DNA of 36,480 nucleotides. Source: Lachnospiraceae bacterium (GTDB lineage: Bacteria; Bacillota; Clostridia; Lachnospirales; Lachnospiraceae). Made by a program: the position numbers and the translations under genes. How positions within the stretch are numbered: position 1 is the first letter of the stretch; each line of letters begins with the position of its first letter. The notes under the pieces were generated by a model that did not search any database, was not told where the DNA came from, and saw only the letters and a list, made by a program, of their open reading frames with translations. The stretch lies in assembly GCA_011959805.1 (NCBI GenBank), contig BLMC01000026.1, forward strand, positions 1-36,480, in the 5' to 3' direction. Shown here one piece after another: positions 24,265 to 32,973 of the stretch.

Positions 24265-25693
24265 CTATAATAAATATAAATCAATTGCAATTATTGATGT
24301 AAGTAGCGAGGAAAAAAGGCGACGACAACTTCAGATATTTGACGTTTTGCCAATTTGGAGATGGTTATGGTGTCAATTGGTAAAAATAAATATTGAGGTG
24401 GATTTTTTAGAGATGCATTTTAGTATAAATGAGCAGTCTTTTGTATTGAGAAAAAAGTATGATTTGCTATTAGTGTATATCGAACATTATATTCCTGAAT
24501 GGTTAAGCTCTTTCTTTGAAGAAATCCGAACAGGCGAAAATGCAACAGACATATTTTTGTGTGGATTTTTGCCAACGATAAAAATGAAAGAAATGAAAGA
24601 AAAATTTCCGTTTATAGATAATATTTTAACGGGACCGCTAGAAGTATCATTGATGCAACTATGTGATAAATTATATTCTGTTCTAAATACTGATATAGTG
24701 TTTTCCCAATATCCGAAGGAGGGGAATTTATCTGATAATTTACAGATAGAGTATAAAAGAAATTTTTTGTCTTCAACTGTTGGAATAATACAGTCATCAA
24801 TAGGATGTCCAAAAATGTGTCATTTCTGTAGATATAGTAAATTTTATCATCAGTTTTATCCTTATATTTACAAGCAATATCCAATGCAGGAAGTTGTGGA
24901 GGAAATTAAAAAATTGGTCGTAGATTATAATGTTCATTTTATTAAATTTATGGATAGTAATTTATTAGGATCAGGTAAATTGATTTATAAAAGGGCGTAT
25001 GAGCTTGCAAATGCACTTAAAGAAAATGATTTGCATATAATTTTTGCAATGCATTGTCGCAGTGATTCTGTGACAAAGGAAGTAATTAATATATTGGCTC
25101 CAGTTGGATTAAAATATATTAGCATGGGAATTGAAAGCATGTCAATAAAACAATTAGAACGTTTTGGGAAGCAAGAAATAGTTAATACTCATTGGGAAGC
25201 AGTAAATATATTAAAAGAAAAAGGAATTTTTGTTCAAGGTTATGGAATCTTAGCAGATCCATTAATAACAAGGGACGAGCTATTAGAAAATTTGCAAGGA
25301 CTATATAAATTAAGCCAAGAAATTTTGATTGTATTAAATGAAAAAATGATTTTATACACTATGACTAATTATTATAAGAATTATGAAAAATTAATACCAA
25401 ATAAGCGACTGGTAGAGTCTTCATTAGGTGTTGTTGTAGAATATGATTTTAGTGACGAGTGGTGTAGTAAATATTTTAGATATATAGAAGAAACAAGTAT
25501 TTGGTTACAGCAAATGGCGGTTAATCTTTATAGAAAAATGAAAAATCAAAGGAATGCAAATGACTATATGAAAAGAGCGGCTTCATATCGTTTGGAGGCG
25601 TTAATTACTATTGCAAATATGAATGATCCTGATGATTTTGCAGTGGAAAAAATAAAGAATGACACAATTGAAAAAATAAGAAAAATGAGGTGA
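24257..25693 (+). CDS. B12-type radical SAM protein with degenerate cobalamin domain (478 aa)
   Basis: ATG 24257 overlaps the preceding stop by 8 bases, with GAGG nine bases upstream. Residues 1-150 have the order of a cobalamin-binding Rossmann domain (YDLLLVYIEHYIPEW, then DIFLCGFLPTI, then IDNILTGP), but weakly conserved. The radical SAM motif is C184, C188, C191 (CPKMCHFC), followed by FIKFMDSNLLG and a GIESM motif, as in the B12-binding (class B-like) radical SAM group. Such enzymes typically methylate unactivated carbons or rearrange rings. It probably acts on the 47-aa peptide together with the next gene product. Confidence 0.75.
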   Translation: MNSYNKYKSIAIIDVSSEEKRRRQLQIFDVLPIWRWLWCQLVKINIEVDFLEMHFSINEQSFVLRKKYDLLLVYIEHYIPEWLSSFFEEIRTGENATDIFLCGFLPTIKMKEMKEKFPFIDNILTGPLEVSLMQLCDKLYSVLNTDIVFSQYPKEGNLSDNLQIEYKRNFLSSTVGIIQSSIGCPKMCHFCRYSKFYHQFYPYIYKQYPMQEVVEEIKKLVVDYNVHFIKFMDSNLLGSGKLIYKRAYELANALKENDLHIIFAMHCRSDSVTKEVINILAPVGLKYISMGIESMSIKQLERFGKQEIVNTHWEAVNILKEKGIFVQGYGILADPLITRDELLENLQGLYKLSQEILIVLNEKMILYTMTNYYKNYEKLIPNKRLVESSLGVVVEYDFSDEWCSKYFRYIEETSIWLQQMAVNLYRKMKNQRNANDYMKRAASYRLEALITIANMNDPDDFAVEKIKNDTIEKIRKMR

Positions 25694-25697
25694 GGTT

Positions 25698-27461
25698 ATG
25701 AAAGCAAAATGTTTGTTTATCGGTGCAACAAAATATAATTATAAGGAGGTTAATCCATCACCAGTAAAATATTCTTTATTATCGTTAATGAGCTATGTAG
25801 TTGATATAGCTGATGTTGAAGTAATTGATTTTGAAATGCTATTTGGGTACCCCCGCTCACTGAATGAAATCGAAAATTTTAAGGAATATGTTAAAAAAAT
25901 TTTAAAACAAAAAAATCCAGATGTGGTGGCTATAAGTTGCTATACTTCATTTGATTATTTGGCAACAATTGATATATTGGAGATATGCAGGTACTTATAT
26001 CCGGACGCAATATTAGTAGTAGGTGGTTACCATCCTACAGCTGTACCAGAAGATTTCTTGGGAAATAATAGTCCTGTGGATTATATAATTCGTGGTGAAG
26101 GCGAAGAGGCACTGAGAGAAATCATTAATAATAGTGGGAAGAATATGCCCAAGGTTATCTTGGGGAAAAATCTGGATTTAAGCATGGAAAAACCGTTAAG
26201 ATATGATCTGTATCCCTATAAGACCGATGAATTATATATAAGTCTTAGCAGAGGATGTTTTCATAAGTGTGCTTTTTGTGTACAAAGTGATGATTATATA
26301 AACAAATATAGAAAAATGGATGTTGAAAGGATAAAGGAAAAAATTGATACAGCATCTCAATATTTTCCTATAAAACGTTTGCTATTTTCTGATCCAATAT
26401 TTGGAATTGATTTAGAACAAACAGAGCTGCTTGTAGAATTTTTGAAAAATAAATATCCGCACTATTCTTATTGGGCAGAAACCAGAATTGATAGATTAAC
26501 GCAAGAATTAATAGCCTGCTTGTCACAGTTAAGAATTGACCTTCATTTTGGGGTAGAATCCTTGGCTGAAGACACATTGTTAAACCTTATGGAAAAAACA
26601 ACGAATCCGCAATTCTATAATGAATCTTTTTATAAAGCAGTAGAGTTGTGTCAAAAATATAATGTGTTGGGATTGTTTGGTTTTATAATGAATTATCCGG
26701 GAGAACAAGCAAAGAGCAGTCAATATACATTAAATCAAATTAGGAATGTCATAGAGAAGTATGATGAAATAAATGTAACTTTTCATATAAATCAATATGC
26801 GTTATATCCGGGAAACAAAATATATAATATGCGCCATCAATTGAGTGAAGAAAGAGGATTTTTCTTTCCTAATGATGGCTGGTGGCGTTCAAAAGAACCC
26901 AATATAAGACAACGAAGTGAAGCGTGTATTGCCTCTGCATCTTTAAGAGAAGCATATAATGGAAATATTCATTATTGGCATGAGGAAAAGAATGATTTGT
27001 TAAGAAGGTATGTTTCAAAGTATAATTTTAATGCATATCAATTTTATCAAAGGGACGAGATTCGCAGCGTAATAAATACATATAATTCCAAATTGAGAGT
27101 TAGGGATGATTATGACAAAATATATGCAATTATTGCACAATCTAGGCATTCCTTTTGTAAAATTTTATTATTATATAATCAAGAAATAGAGAATAAGAAA
27201 AGCAAGAAATTTATAGATTCTATTAATAGGTTATTTGCATATGTAACATCTGATTTTGATAATCAGTTAATAAAGGCATATCTTGAAAACGAAGAAATAG
27301 AGAAAATCAATGGAAGAATAATTGATTTTGAAGATCTATTATTTAAGGAATTTAAATATAATGCTGAGGTTTTGTCTAAGGTGCAAGATGAATATTCTAT
27401 GACTTTTTTAAAAACAGAATATCGGGTTGATAAGAATGGAAATATTAGGAAGAGAAAATAA
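25698..27461 (+). CDS. B12-binding radical SAM protein, putative peptide C-methyltransferase (587 aa)
   Basis: GAGGTGAGG precedes ATG 25698. The cobalamin-binding domain is clear: PDVVAISCYTSFDYLAT, then ILVVGGYHPTAVPEDFL and VDYIIRGEGEEALREI (about 74-142). The radical SAM motif is C187, C191, C194 (CFHKCAFC), followed by FSDPIFGID, AETRIDRL, FGVESL and FGFIMNYPGE. The last 150 residues form a helical tail seen in this group. Expected chemistry is cobalamin-dependent methyl transfer to sp3 carbon (as by PoyC or TsrM relatives), though non-methylating members such as OxsB exist. Four bases separate it from the previous gene. Confidence 0.8.
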   Translation: MKAKCLFIGATKYNYKEVNPSPVKYSLLSLMSYVVDIADVEVIDFEMLFGYPRSLNEIENFKEYVKKILKQKNPDVVAISCYTSFDYLATIDILEICRYLYPDAILVVGGYHPTAVPEDFLGNNSPVDYIIRGEGEEALREIINNSGKNMPKVILGKNLDLSMEKPLRYDLYPYKTDELYISLSRGCFHKCAFCVQSDDYINKYRKMDVERIKEKIDTASQYFPIKRLLFSDPIFGIDLEQTELLVEFLKNKYPHYSYWAETRIDRLTQELIACLSQLRIDLHFGVESLAEDTLLNLMEKTTNPQFYNESFYKAVELCQKYNVLGLFGFIMNYPGEQAKSSQYTLNQIRNVIEKYDEINVTFHINQYALYPGNKIYNMRHQLSEERGFFFPNDGWWRSKEPNIRQRSEACIASASLREAYNGNIHYWHEEKNDLLRRYVSKYNFNAYQFYQRDEIRSVINTYNSKLRVRDDYDKIYAIIAQSRHSFCKILLLYNQEIENKKSKKFIDSINRLFAYVTSDFDNQLIKAYLENEEIEKINGRIIDFEDLLFKEFKYNAEVLSKVQDEYSMTFLKTEYRVDKNGNIRKRK

Positions 27462-27512
27462 AGATAAGAAAATTCAGATATGCATTAAAATCATAAAAGG
27501 AGAAGCACTATT

Positions 27513-28196
27513 ATGGAAATCTTGAAATGTAATGAAATTGAAAAAATATTTGGGAAAGGGGATAGCCAAGTTACTGCTTTAAATGGTGTTACGTTTTCTG
27601 TTGACAGAGGAGAGTTTGTAGCAGTGATTGGTGCATCTGGTTCTGGCAAATCGACACTTCTTCATATTTTGGGGAGTGTGGATAAACCTACTAGAGGAAA
27701 TGTTATCGTGGATGGTGTTGATATTAGCAAGCTAAATGCTACAGATGCTGCCATTTTCAGGAGAAGAAAAGTTGGATTGGTCTATCAGTTTTATAATTTA
27801 ATTCCCACTTTAACAGTAGAAAAGAATATTCTTATGCCTGTGTTACTTGATAGGAAAAAACCGGATAAAGAGTTTTTTGAAGTGATTGTAAACACATTGG
27901 GAATTAAGGATAAGCTGCAAGCACTCCCCTATCAATTATCTGGAGGACAGCAACAAAGGGTAGCGATTGCAAGATCGTTAATTTATCAACCTGCAGTTTT
28001 ATTAGCAGATGAACCGACTGGAAACCTTGATCAAAAGAATACAAATGATATTATTGATCTTTTAAAGCTGTCTAACCGTAATCTGAAACAGACAATTTTG
28101 CTAATTACACATGATGAGAAAGTGGCAATTAAAGCAGATCGTATTGTGACAATAGAAGATGGCAGAATTATTAGTGATCAGAAACGAGGTGAGTAA
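27513..28196 (+). CDS. MacB/LolD-type ABC transporter ATPase (227 aa)
   Basis: AAAGGAG precedes ATG 27513. Walker A GASGSGKST (40-48), YQFYNLIPTL with the Q-loop Gln92, signature LSGGQ (142-146) and Walker B VLLADEPTGNLD (162-173) match the family that pairs with FtsX-like permeases. Stop (28194-28196) and next start (28198) are nearly adjacent. With the permease it exports the modified peptide or provides self-resistance. Confidence 0.9.
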   Translation: MEILKCNEIEKIFGKGDSQVTALNGVTFSVDRGEFVAVIGASGSGKSTLLHILGSVDKPTRGNVIVDGVDISKLNATDAAIFRRRKVGLVYQFYNLIPTLTVEKNILMPVLLDRKKPDKEFFEVIVNTLGIKDKLQALPYQLSGGQQQRVAIARSLIYQPAVLLADEPTGNLDQKNTNDIIDLLKLSNRNLKQTILLITHDEKVAIKADRIVTIEDGRIISDQKRGE

Positions 28197-28197
28197 A

Positions 28198-30390
28198 ATG
28201 TGGAAAGATTATTCTAAAAGTTATATAAAAAATAATCGTGCATCTAGTATATCAATTATGGTAGCGGCACTTATTGCAACATTTTTTCTGTCTTTGATTA
28301 ATACTCTGGCATACAATTTTTGGGTATATGAAATTGAAAGGATTGTATTGGAGGAAGGGGATTGGCAAGGACGTATTATTGGAGAAATAGATAAAGACCG
28401 CTTATCATTAATACAAAATTTTGGTAATGTAGAAAAGGCTATAGTAAATCAAGAATTATATAGCGAGGATGGAGTAGTGGTCGATGTTTATTTTAAGAAT
28501 AAAAAAACGATTTATGAAGATATGCATTTGATTTTAGAGCGTCTTGGATTTGAGGAAAAATCAGCCATATATCATGAATTGCTGTTATCAAGATATTTGG
28601 TTCATGATCCACAAGATTCTACGCCACCACTTTTAATGACTTTTTATTTAGGGATATTACTAATAATATCCTTTTCACTTATTTTGATTATACATAATGC
28701 TTTTGAATTATCTATGAATGCTAGAATTCATCAATTGGGAATTTTATCTAGCATTGGGGCTACACCAAAACAAATAAGGACTTGTCTTGTGCAAGAGGCT
28801 GTCATGCTTTGCATTGTACCAATGTTAATTGGGAATTTTATTGGTATTATTGTAAGTTTTGGGTTGATGAAGGTAATTAATTTTTTTGCAGCAGATATTT
28901 CTGGACGCCATAATGCAATTTTCCAGTACCGTCCTTATATTTGCTTATTTACTTTTTTAATAGCTTTCTTAACGGTATTTCTTTCGGTATGGATACCAGC
29001 AAGAAAGTTAAGCAAGATGTCTATACTTCAAGCTATCCGAAATTCAGGTGGGCTACAGCTTAAAAAAAGAAAAAATTCACGTATTTTATACCTGCTGTTT
29101 GGAGCAGAGGGTGAATTAGCAGGAAATGCATTAAAAGCACAGAAAAAGTTTTTGCGTATATCTACTCTATCATTATTGCTTTCATTTCTTGGTTTTTCTA
29201 TCATGCTTTGCTTTACTACACTTTCTGGCATCAGTACGAGATATACTTATTTTGAACGTTATCAGGATGTGTGGGATGTTATGATGACAATAAAAGATAC
29301 AAGAATAGAAAATTTTGAACTGATGGAGGCACTAAAGGTAACTCCTGGTGTACGGGATGCAATTGTGTATCAAAAAGCGGAGACAATTACACTTGTGACT
29401 GATACTTGGCAAAGTGACGAATTAATTGCATTAGGAGGATTAGAAACAATTGCGGAAAATATAAAGGAGGAGGGGCAATTTAATGTGAAATCCCCTATTT
29501 TGATATTAGATGATGCGAGCTTTTTAAGTTACTGCTCGCAGATTGGAGTATCACCAAATTTAGAAGGAATAATCTTACTAAATCAAATATGGGATAGTGT
29601 AAACAGTAATTTTAGATACAAAAAATATGTTCCTTTTGTAAAAGAAAATAGGAAAAATACTGTTTTGTATAGTACCAGTGAAAATTTAATAGAACTTCCA
29701 ATTTTGTCTTACACGCAAAAAGCTCCTGCACTTAGAGAAGAATATGAAAATTATACGCTTGTATATTTTATTTCCTTGTCTGCGTGGAAAAAGTTGTCAG
29801 AGCAACTAGGAGGGACAAAATCAAATGTTTATATTAGGATTTTATCTAGTGAAAATGTAGATTACGCCGATTTAAGTGATCTGGAAGGAACAGTAGCGAG
29901 AAATTTAGAATCAGCAGGATATATAATAGAGAGCGAAAATCGGATTCAGGAAAAAATATCTAACGATAATATGCAAAAGGGAATGGTGATGATTTTCGGA
30001 GCATTTTGTGTTTTACTTGCTGTGATTGGGATTGCTAATGTGTTCTCAAATACATTGGGATTTTTGCGTCAAAGAAAGAGAGAATTTGCAGGATATTTAT
30101 CAATTGGACTAACTCCGTTACAGATGCGAAAAATATTTTATATTGAAGCATCTGTGATTGCTGGAAAGCCGCTTTTGATTACTTTCTTTCTTACCATAGT
30201 AGTGGTCCAATTTATGACAACGGCAAGTTATTTAGAGCCTATGGTATTCTGGAGAGAGGCTCCGGTAGTGCCGATTTTAGTGTTTGCTATAGCTATTACA
30301 TTTTTTATTGCACTTGCCTATTGCATAGGTGGAAAACGACTCTTAAAATGTGATTTAAACGAGACATTACGAAATGATTCTTTGGTTTAA
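28198..30390 (+). CDS. FtsX-like ABC permease (730 aa)
   Basis: Start ATG 28198 follows GAGGTGAG; an in-frame ATG 28159 inside the ATPase gene is less likely. The layout is one N-terminal helix (15-40), a first FtsX unit of three helices (about 150-280) ending IPARKLSKMSILQAIRNSGG, a further helix near 325-345, a large extracytoplasmic region (345-590) and a second three-helix FtsX unit (about 595-710). This matches two-unit permeases of the MacB/BceB-like class. Those in Firmicutes commonly export or resist peptide antibiotics. No two-component system lies nearby, unlike BceAB modules. Confidence 0.85.
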   Translation: MWKDYSKSYIKNNRASSISIMVAALIATFFLSLINTLAYNFWVYEIERIVLEEGDWQGRIIGEIDKDRLSLIQNFGNVEKAIVNQELYSEDGVVVDVYFKNKKTIYEDMHLILERLGFEEKSAIYHELLLSRYLVHDPQDSTPPLLMTFYLGILLIISFSLILIIHNAFELSMNARIHQLGILSSIGATPKQIRTCLVQEAVMLCIVPMLIGNFIGIIVSFGLMKVINFFAADISGRHNAIFQYRPYICLFTFLIAFLTVFLSVWIPARKLSKMSILQAIRNSGGLQLKKRKNSRILYLLFGAEGELAGNALKAQKKFLRISTLSLLLSFLGFSIMLCFTTLSGISTRYTYFERYQDVWDVMMTIKDTRIENFELMEALKVTPGVRDAIVYQKAETITLVTDTWQSDELIALGGLETIAENIKEEGQFNVKSPILILDDASFLSYCSQIGVSPNLEGIILLNQIWDSVNSNFRYKKYVPFVKENRKNTVLYSTSENLIELPILSYTQKAPALREEYENYTLVYFISLSAWKKLSEQLGGTKSNVYIRILSSENVDYADLSDLEGTVARNLESAGYIIESENRIQEKISNDNMQKGMVMIFGAFCVLLAVIGIANVFSNTLGFLRQRKREFAGYLSIGLTPLQMRKIFYIEASVIAGKPLLITFFLTIVVVQFMTTASYLEPMVFWREAPVVPILVFAIAITFFIALAYCIGGKRLLKCDLNETLRNDSLV

Positions 30391-30440
30391 AGATTCTTGC
30401 TCAAATAGTTTATTTGTAATGGTTAAAAGAATTTTGTGCC

Positions 30441-30506
30441 GTTTTCTGCAAAAAATAGTCCATTTTCTGTAACGTATCTTGTCATACGCAATATTTACAC
30501 GATAAT
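30441..30506 (+). promoter_or_regulatory. LytTR/AgrA-like direct repeat and promoter of the DUF6033/CLI_3235 unit
   Basis: TTTTCTGCAA starts at 30442 and TTTTCTGTAA at 30463 (period 21 bp). GATAAT at 30501-30506 begins 38 bases after the start of the second copy. Same motif and layout as before 20023 and 35735. Confidence 0.6.
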
Positions 30507-30559
30507 ATAAGTAAAATAGAACTCAATAGTTATTGAAAGTAATAAGGAGGATGTTTAGT

Positions 30560-31210
30560 ATGAGTATGGAAGTAACAAGTATTTATAGTGGATATACAAC
30601 AGGCACGTATGATTCTGCAATTAAGAAGAATACTGCAACAAAAAGTGATAAATCTACTAACAATGTGGATGAATACTACGAAAGGCTATGTAAAAAGTTT
30701 TCGCAGATATCCATTAATGCAAATGGTGGTATTTTCAGCAGTAATAAAAACAAGATAGTTCTAAATTTATCTAGTGACTGCTTAAAAAGGATGGCAAGCG
30801 ATCCAACTTTTGCAAAAAAAATTGAAAATGATATATCGGGAATACCGGCAGCTCATGAGCAGATGTACGCTAAAGCAAAAAGTGATGGTATTGAAATACA
30901 AGGTTTTGCAGTAAGAATTAATGCAGACGGAAGCATGCAATGTTCCTGTAGTGGTTCAACAAGATCCAGCAATGCAAACAAAAATACAGGTATATTAAGT
31001 ACCAAAAATCAAAGACAGGACAGATTGGAGAAAATACGAGAAAAGAAAAAAGAGGAAGAGAAACGTATAGAGACTGCACGGAAAGAAAAAGAAGAAAGAA
31101 ATGATTATATAAACAGGCTACTGGACAAATCTAGTTTTATGGCAGATACATATGATTCGATGGGGCACGATATTGCAGATGTTAAATCTACAATAAATAG
31201 ACAAATATAA
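30560..31210 (+). CDS. DUF6033-family-like protein (216 aa)
   Basis: AAGGAGG at 30544-30550 favours ATG 30560, followed by another ATG two codons on. The N-terminal 25 residues are Ser/Thr/Tyr/Gly-rich and flexible (IYSGYTTGTYDS). The middle (40-125) contains the DUF6033-type blocks YYERLCKKFSQISINANGG, KNKIVLNLSSDCLKRMASDP and AHEQMYAKAKSDGIEIQGFAVRINADG. Residues 150-190 form a very charged Lys/Glu coiled coil. No signal peptide. It lies 16 bases before a Cys-rich precursor and shares its promoter, so a role in the peptide system is suggested, but none is established. Confidence 0.65.
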   Translation: MSMEVTSIYSGYTTGTYDSAIKKNTATKSDKSTNNVDEYYERLCKKFSQISINANGGIFSSNKNKIVLNLSSDCLKRMASDPTFAKKIENDISGIPAAHEQMYAKAKSDGIEIQGFAVRINADGSMQCSCSGSTRSSNANKNTGILSTKNQRQDRLEKIREKKKEEEKRIETARKEKEERNDYINRLLDKSSFMADTYDSMGHDIADVKSTINRQI

Positions 31211-31226
31211 GAAAGGAGCGAAACTC

Positions 31227-31433
31227 ATGAAGAAATTGGGAAAGAAGAGTAGCTTAGAGAGTGGAACATTTTTCTCTTATGCTTGTAACTGTAATTGTGC
31301 AGGAATTATTTGTGGGGCTTGCAATAATTGCAACACCAAAAATCCGACAGCAACGGGCTCATACGCTTTGTTTTATGCTACGCAATCACAGATGAACACT
31401 AAAGCATTTTCTGTTCCGGCAATATTGGGTTAG
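31227..31433 (+). CDS. CLI_3235-family Cys-rich bacteriocin precursor (68 aa)
   Basis: AAAGGAG precedes ATG 31227. The N-terminus MKKLGKKSSLESG is the family hallmark, followed by six Cys in 16 residues (20, 22, 24, 29, 32, 35; CNCNC...C..C..C) and a 30-residue Cys-free tail rich in Thr, Ala, Ser and Phe. The family (TIGR04065) accompanies the CcpM maturase; here that gene follows. Six Cys donors and many Thr/Ser/Ala acceptors downstream suit thioether formation, but linkage is unknown. Confidence 0.85.
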   Translation: MKKLGKKSSLESGTFFSYACNCNCAGIICGACNNCNTKNPTATGSYALFYATQSQMNTKAFSVPAILG

Positions 31434-31439
31434 GCTACG

Positions 31440-31497
31440 ATATTGCAGTAAAGATTTACCCTCGCTCTGTTTACAGAGTGAGGGTAAATTGCAATAT
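31440..31497 (+). terminator. Long hairpin between CLI_3235 precursor and CcpM gene
   Basis: An inner stem ATTTACCCTCGCTCTG/CAGAGTGAGGGTAAAT with a 4-base loop is extended by ATATTGCA/TGCAATAT after an asymmetric six-base bulge. There is no T-run, so it probably stabilises or processes the precursor mRNA rather than terminating; it also ends only about 10 bases before the CcpM ribosome site. Confidence 0.65.
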
Positions 31498-31521
31498 AAA
31501 AGATTTAAGGAGAAAGTGAAC

Positions 31522-32973
31522 ATGAAGCTATTAGGAATGCCGCATATACATATGATTGAACTATATAATGAGCATTATTGTTATGATGTTAATACAAATG
31601 CAATATTTAAATTGAGTGATGAACTTGCAGAGTATTTACATGAAGTTATAAGAACGAGAGAATGTGATCTAAAGAATATTAAATTGAGTCAAGAGGCTCA
31701 GGAAGGACTGAATTACTTATTATCACAAGGATTGTTACAGCCATTAAATGATAATTTAGAAATAGAGCATTTGGAGACAAGTGTTTTAGAGAATATGTAT
31801 TCTGATAATCTTAAGGGGATTATCCTACAAGTTACTCAAAATTGTAACTTAAGATGTAAGTATTGTGTATATTCAGGAAGTTATGTAAATCGCCAACATA
31901 ATAATAAAAGAATGTCTTTAGATACCGCAAAAGCGATAATAGATTTTTTTTGGAGTCACTCAGGTAAGTCAAATGATGTATCGTTTGGCTTTTATGGCGG
32001 AGAACCTCTTTTGGAGTTTGAATTAATTAAAGATGTTGTAGCTTACATTAAGCAAAAGTTTGTGGGGAAAAAGTATATTTTTACTATTACAACAAATGCT
32101 ACGTTACTTAAGGAAGAACAGATTAAATTCTTGGCAGAAAATAATTTTAATTTAGTAATAAGTTTGGATGGACCGGCTGAAATACAAGATGCAAATAGAG
32201 TATTTGCGGATGGAGAAAGTGGTACATTTGAGACCGTGATGAACAATTTAAAAAAGGTCAAAGAAATAAATGAGGATTATTATTCCAACATTTCTTTTAA
32301 TGCTGTTATTGATTTGAGTCAAAACTTTAGTTGCGCAAATGATTTCTTTTTATCTTATGATATGGTGAAAAATTCTGGAATAACAGGTAATTTTGTGAGT
32401 AATACAAATAGAAAGGAAGAAATGAATTTTAAATTACAATTTTATATAGATTCACTATATGAATTGTTTAAGATATACTTATATTATGCTAATGATAAAA
32501 ATTTTTATAGCAGGTATAAACCAAGTCTTTTAGACGCTTCTGTTAGATCAATAAGATCAGGTATGTATGAGCGATTTGTTTCTAAAAATATGGTTTCAGG
32601 GAAAATAACTACAGGTGGACAATGCCTACCGGGTATTCAAAGGTTTTTTGTTAATGTAGATGGTGATTTCTATCCTTGCGAAAGAGTAGATGAAAGTTCA
32701 GAATCTTTGTGTATTGGAAGTATAAAAAAGGGATTTGATATATGTAAGGCAAGTAAAATTTTAAATATTGCACAGTTAACAAAGAATGAATGCAGAAAAT
32801 GCTGGTGTTTCAATATGTGTACACAATGTGTATCTATGGCAGAACAGAATGGAGAACTATCTGCACCTATGCGCTTGAGTAATTGTTTGGGTGTAAAAGC
32901 CAATATAGAGAACGAAATTAAAAATTATATAGTATTAAGAAGCCACCAGGCAAGAATTGGGGAGGAATTTTAA
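31522..32973 (+). CDS. ccpM: Cys-rich peptide radical SAM maturase CcpM (483 aa)
   Basis: AAGGAG precedes ATG 31522. Residues 1-90 form a PqqD-like peptide-binding domain (YCYDVNTNAIFKLSDELAEYL). The radical SAM motif is C108, C112, C115 (CNLRCKYC) followed by VYSG, FYGGEPLLEF and ISLDGP. The SPASM region shows CLPGIQ, DGDFYPCERVD, CRKCWCFNMCTQC and NCLG. The adjacent CLI_3235 precursor and the two accessory genes downstream match the TIGR04068 setting. Expected to make thioether bonds on the six-Cys peptide. The enzyme at 1052-2428 is its closest relative in the window. Confidence 0.9.
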   Translation: MKLLGMPHIHMIELYNEHYCYDVNTNAIFKLSDELAEYLHEVIRTRECDLKNIKLSQEAQEGLNYLLSQGLLQPLNDNLEIEHLETSVLENMYSDNLKGIILQVTQNCNLRCKYCVYSGSYVNRQHNNKRMSLDTAKAIIDFFWSHSGKSNDVSFGFYGGEPLLEFELIKDVVAYIKQKFVGKKYIFTITTNATLLKEEQIKFLAENNFNLVISLDGPAEIQDANRVFADGESGTFETVMNNLKKVKEINEDYYSNISFNAVIDLSQNFSCANDFFLSYDMVKNSGITGNFVSNTNRKEEMNFKLQFYIDSLYELFKIYLYYANDKNFYSRYKPSLLDASVRSIRSGMYERFVSKNMVSGKITTGGQCLPGIQRFFVNVDGDFYPCERVDESSESLCIGSIKKGFDICKASKILNIAQLTKNECRKCWCFNMCTQCVSMAEQNGELSAPMRLSNCLGVKANIENEIKNYIVLRSHQARIGEEF

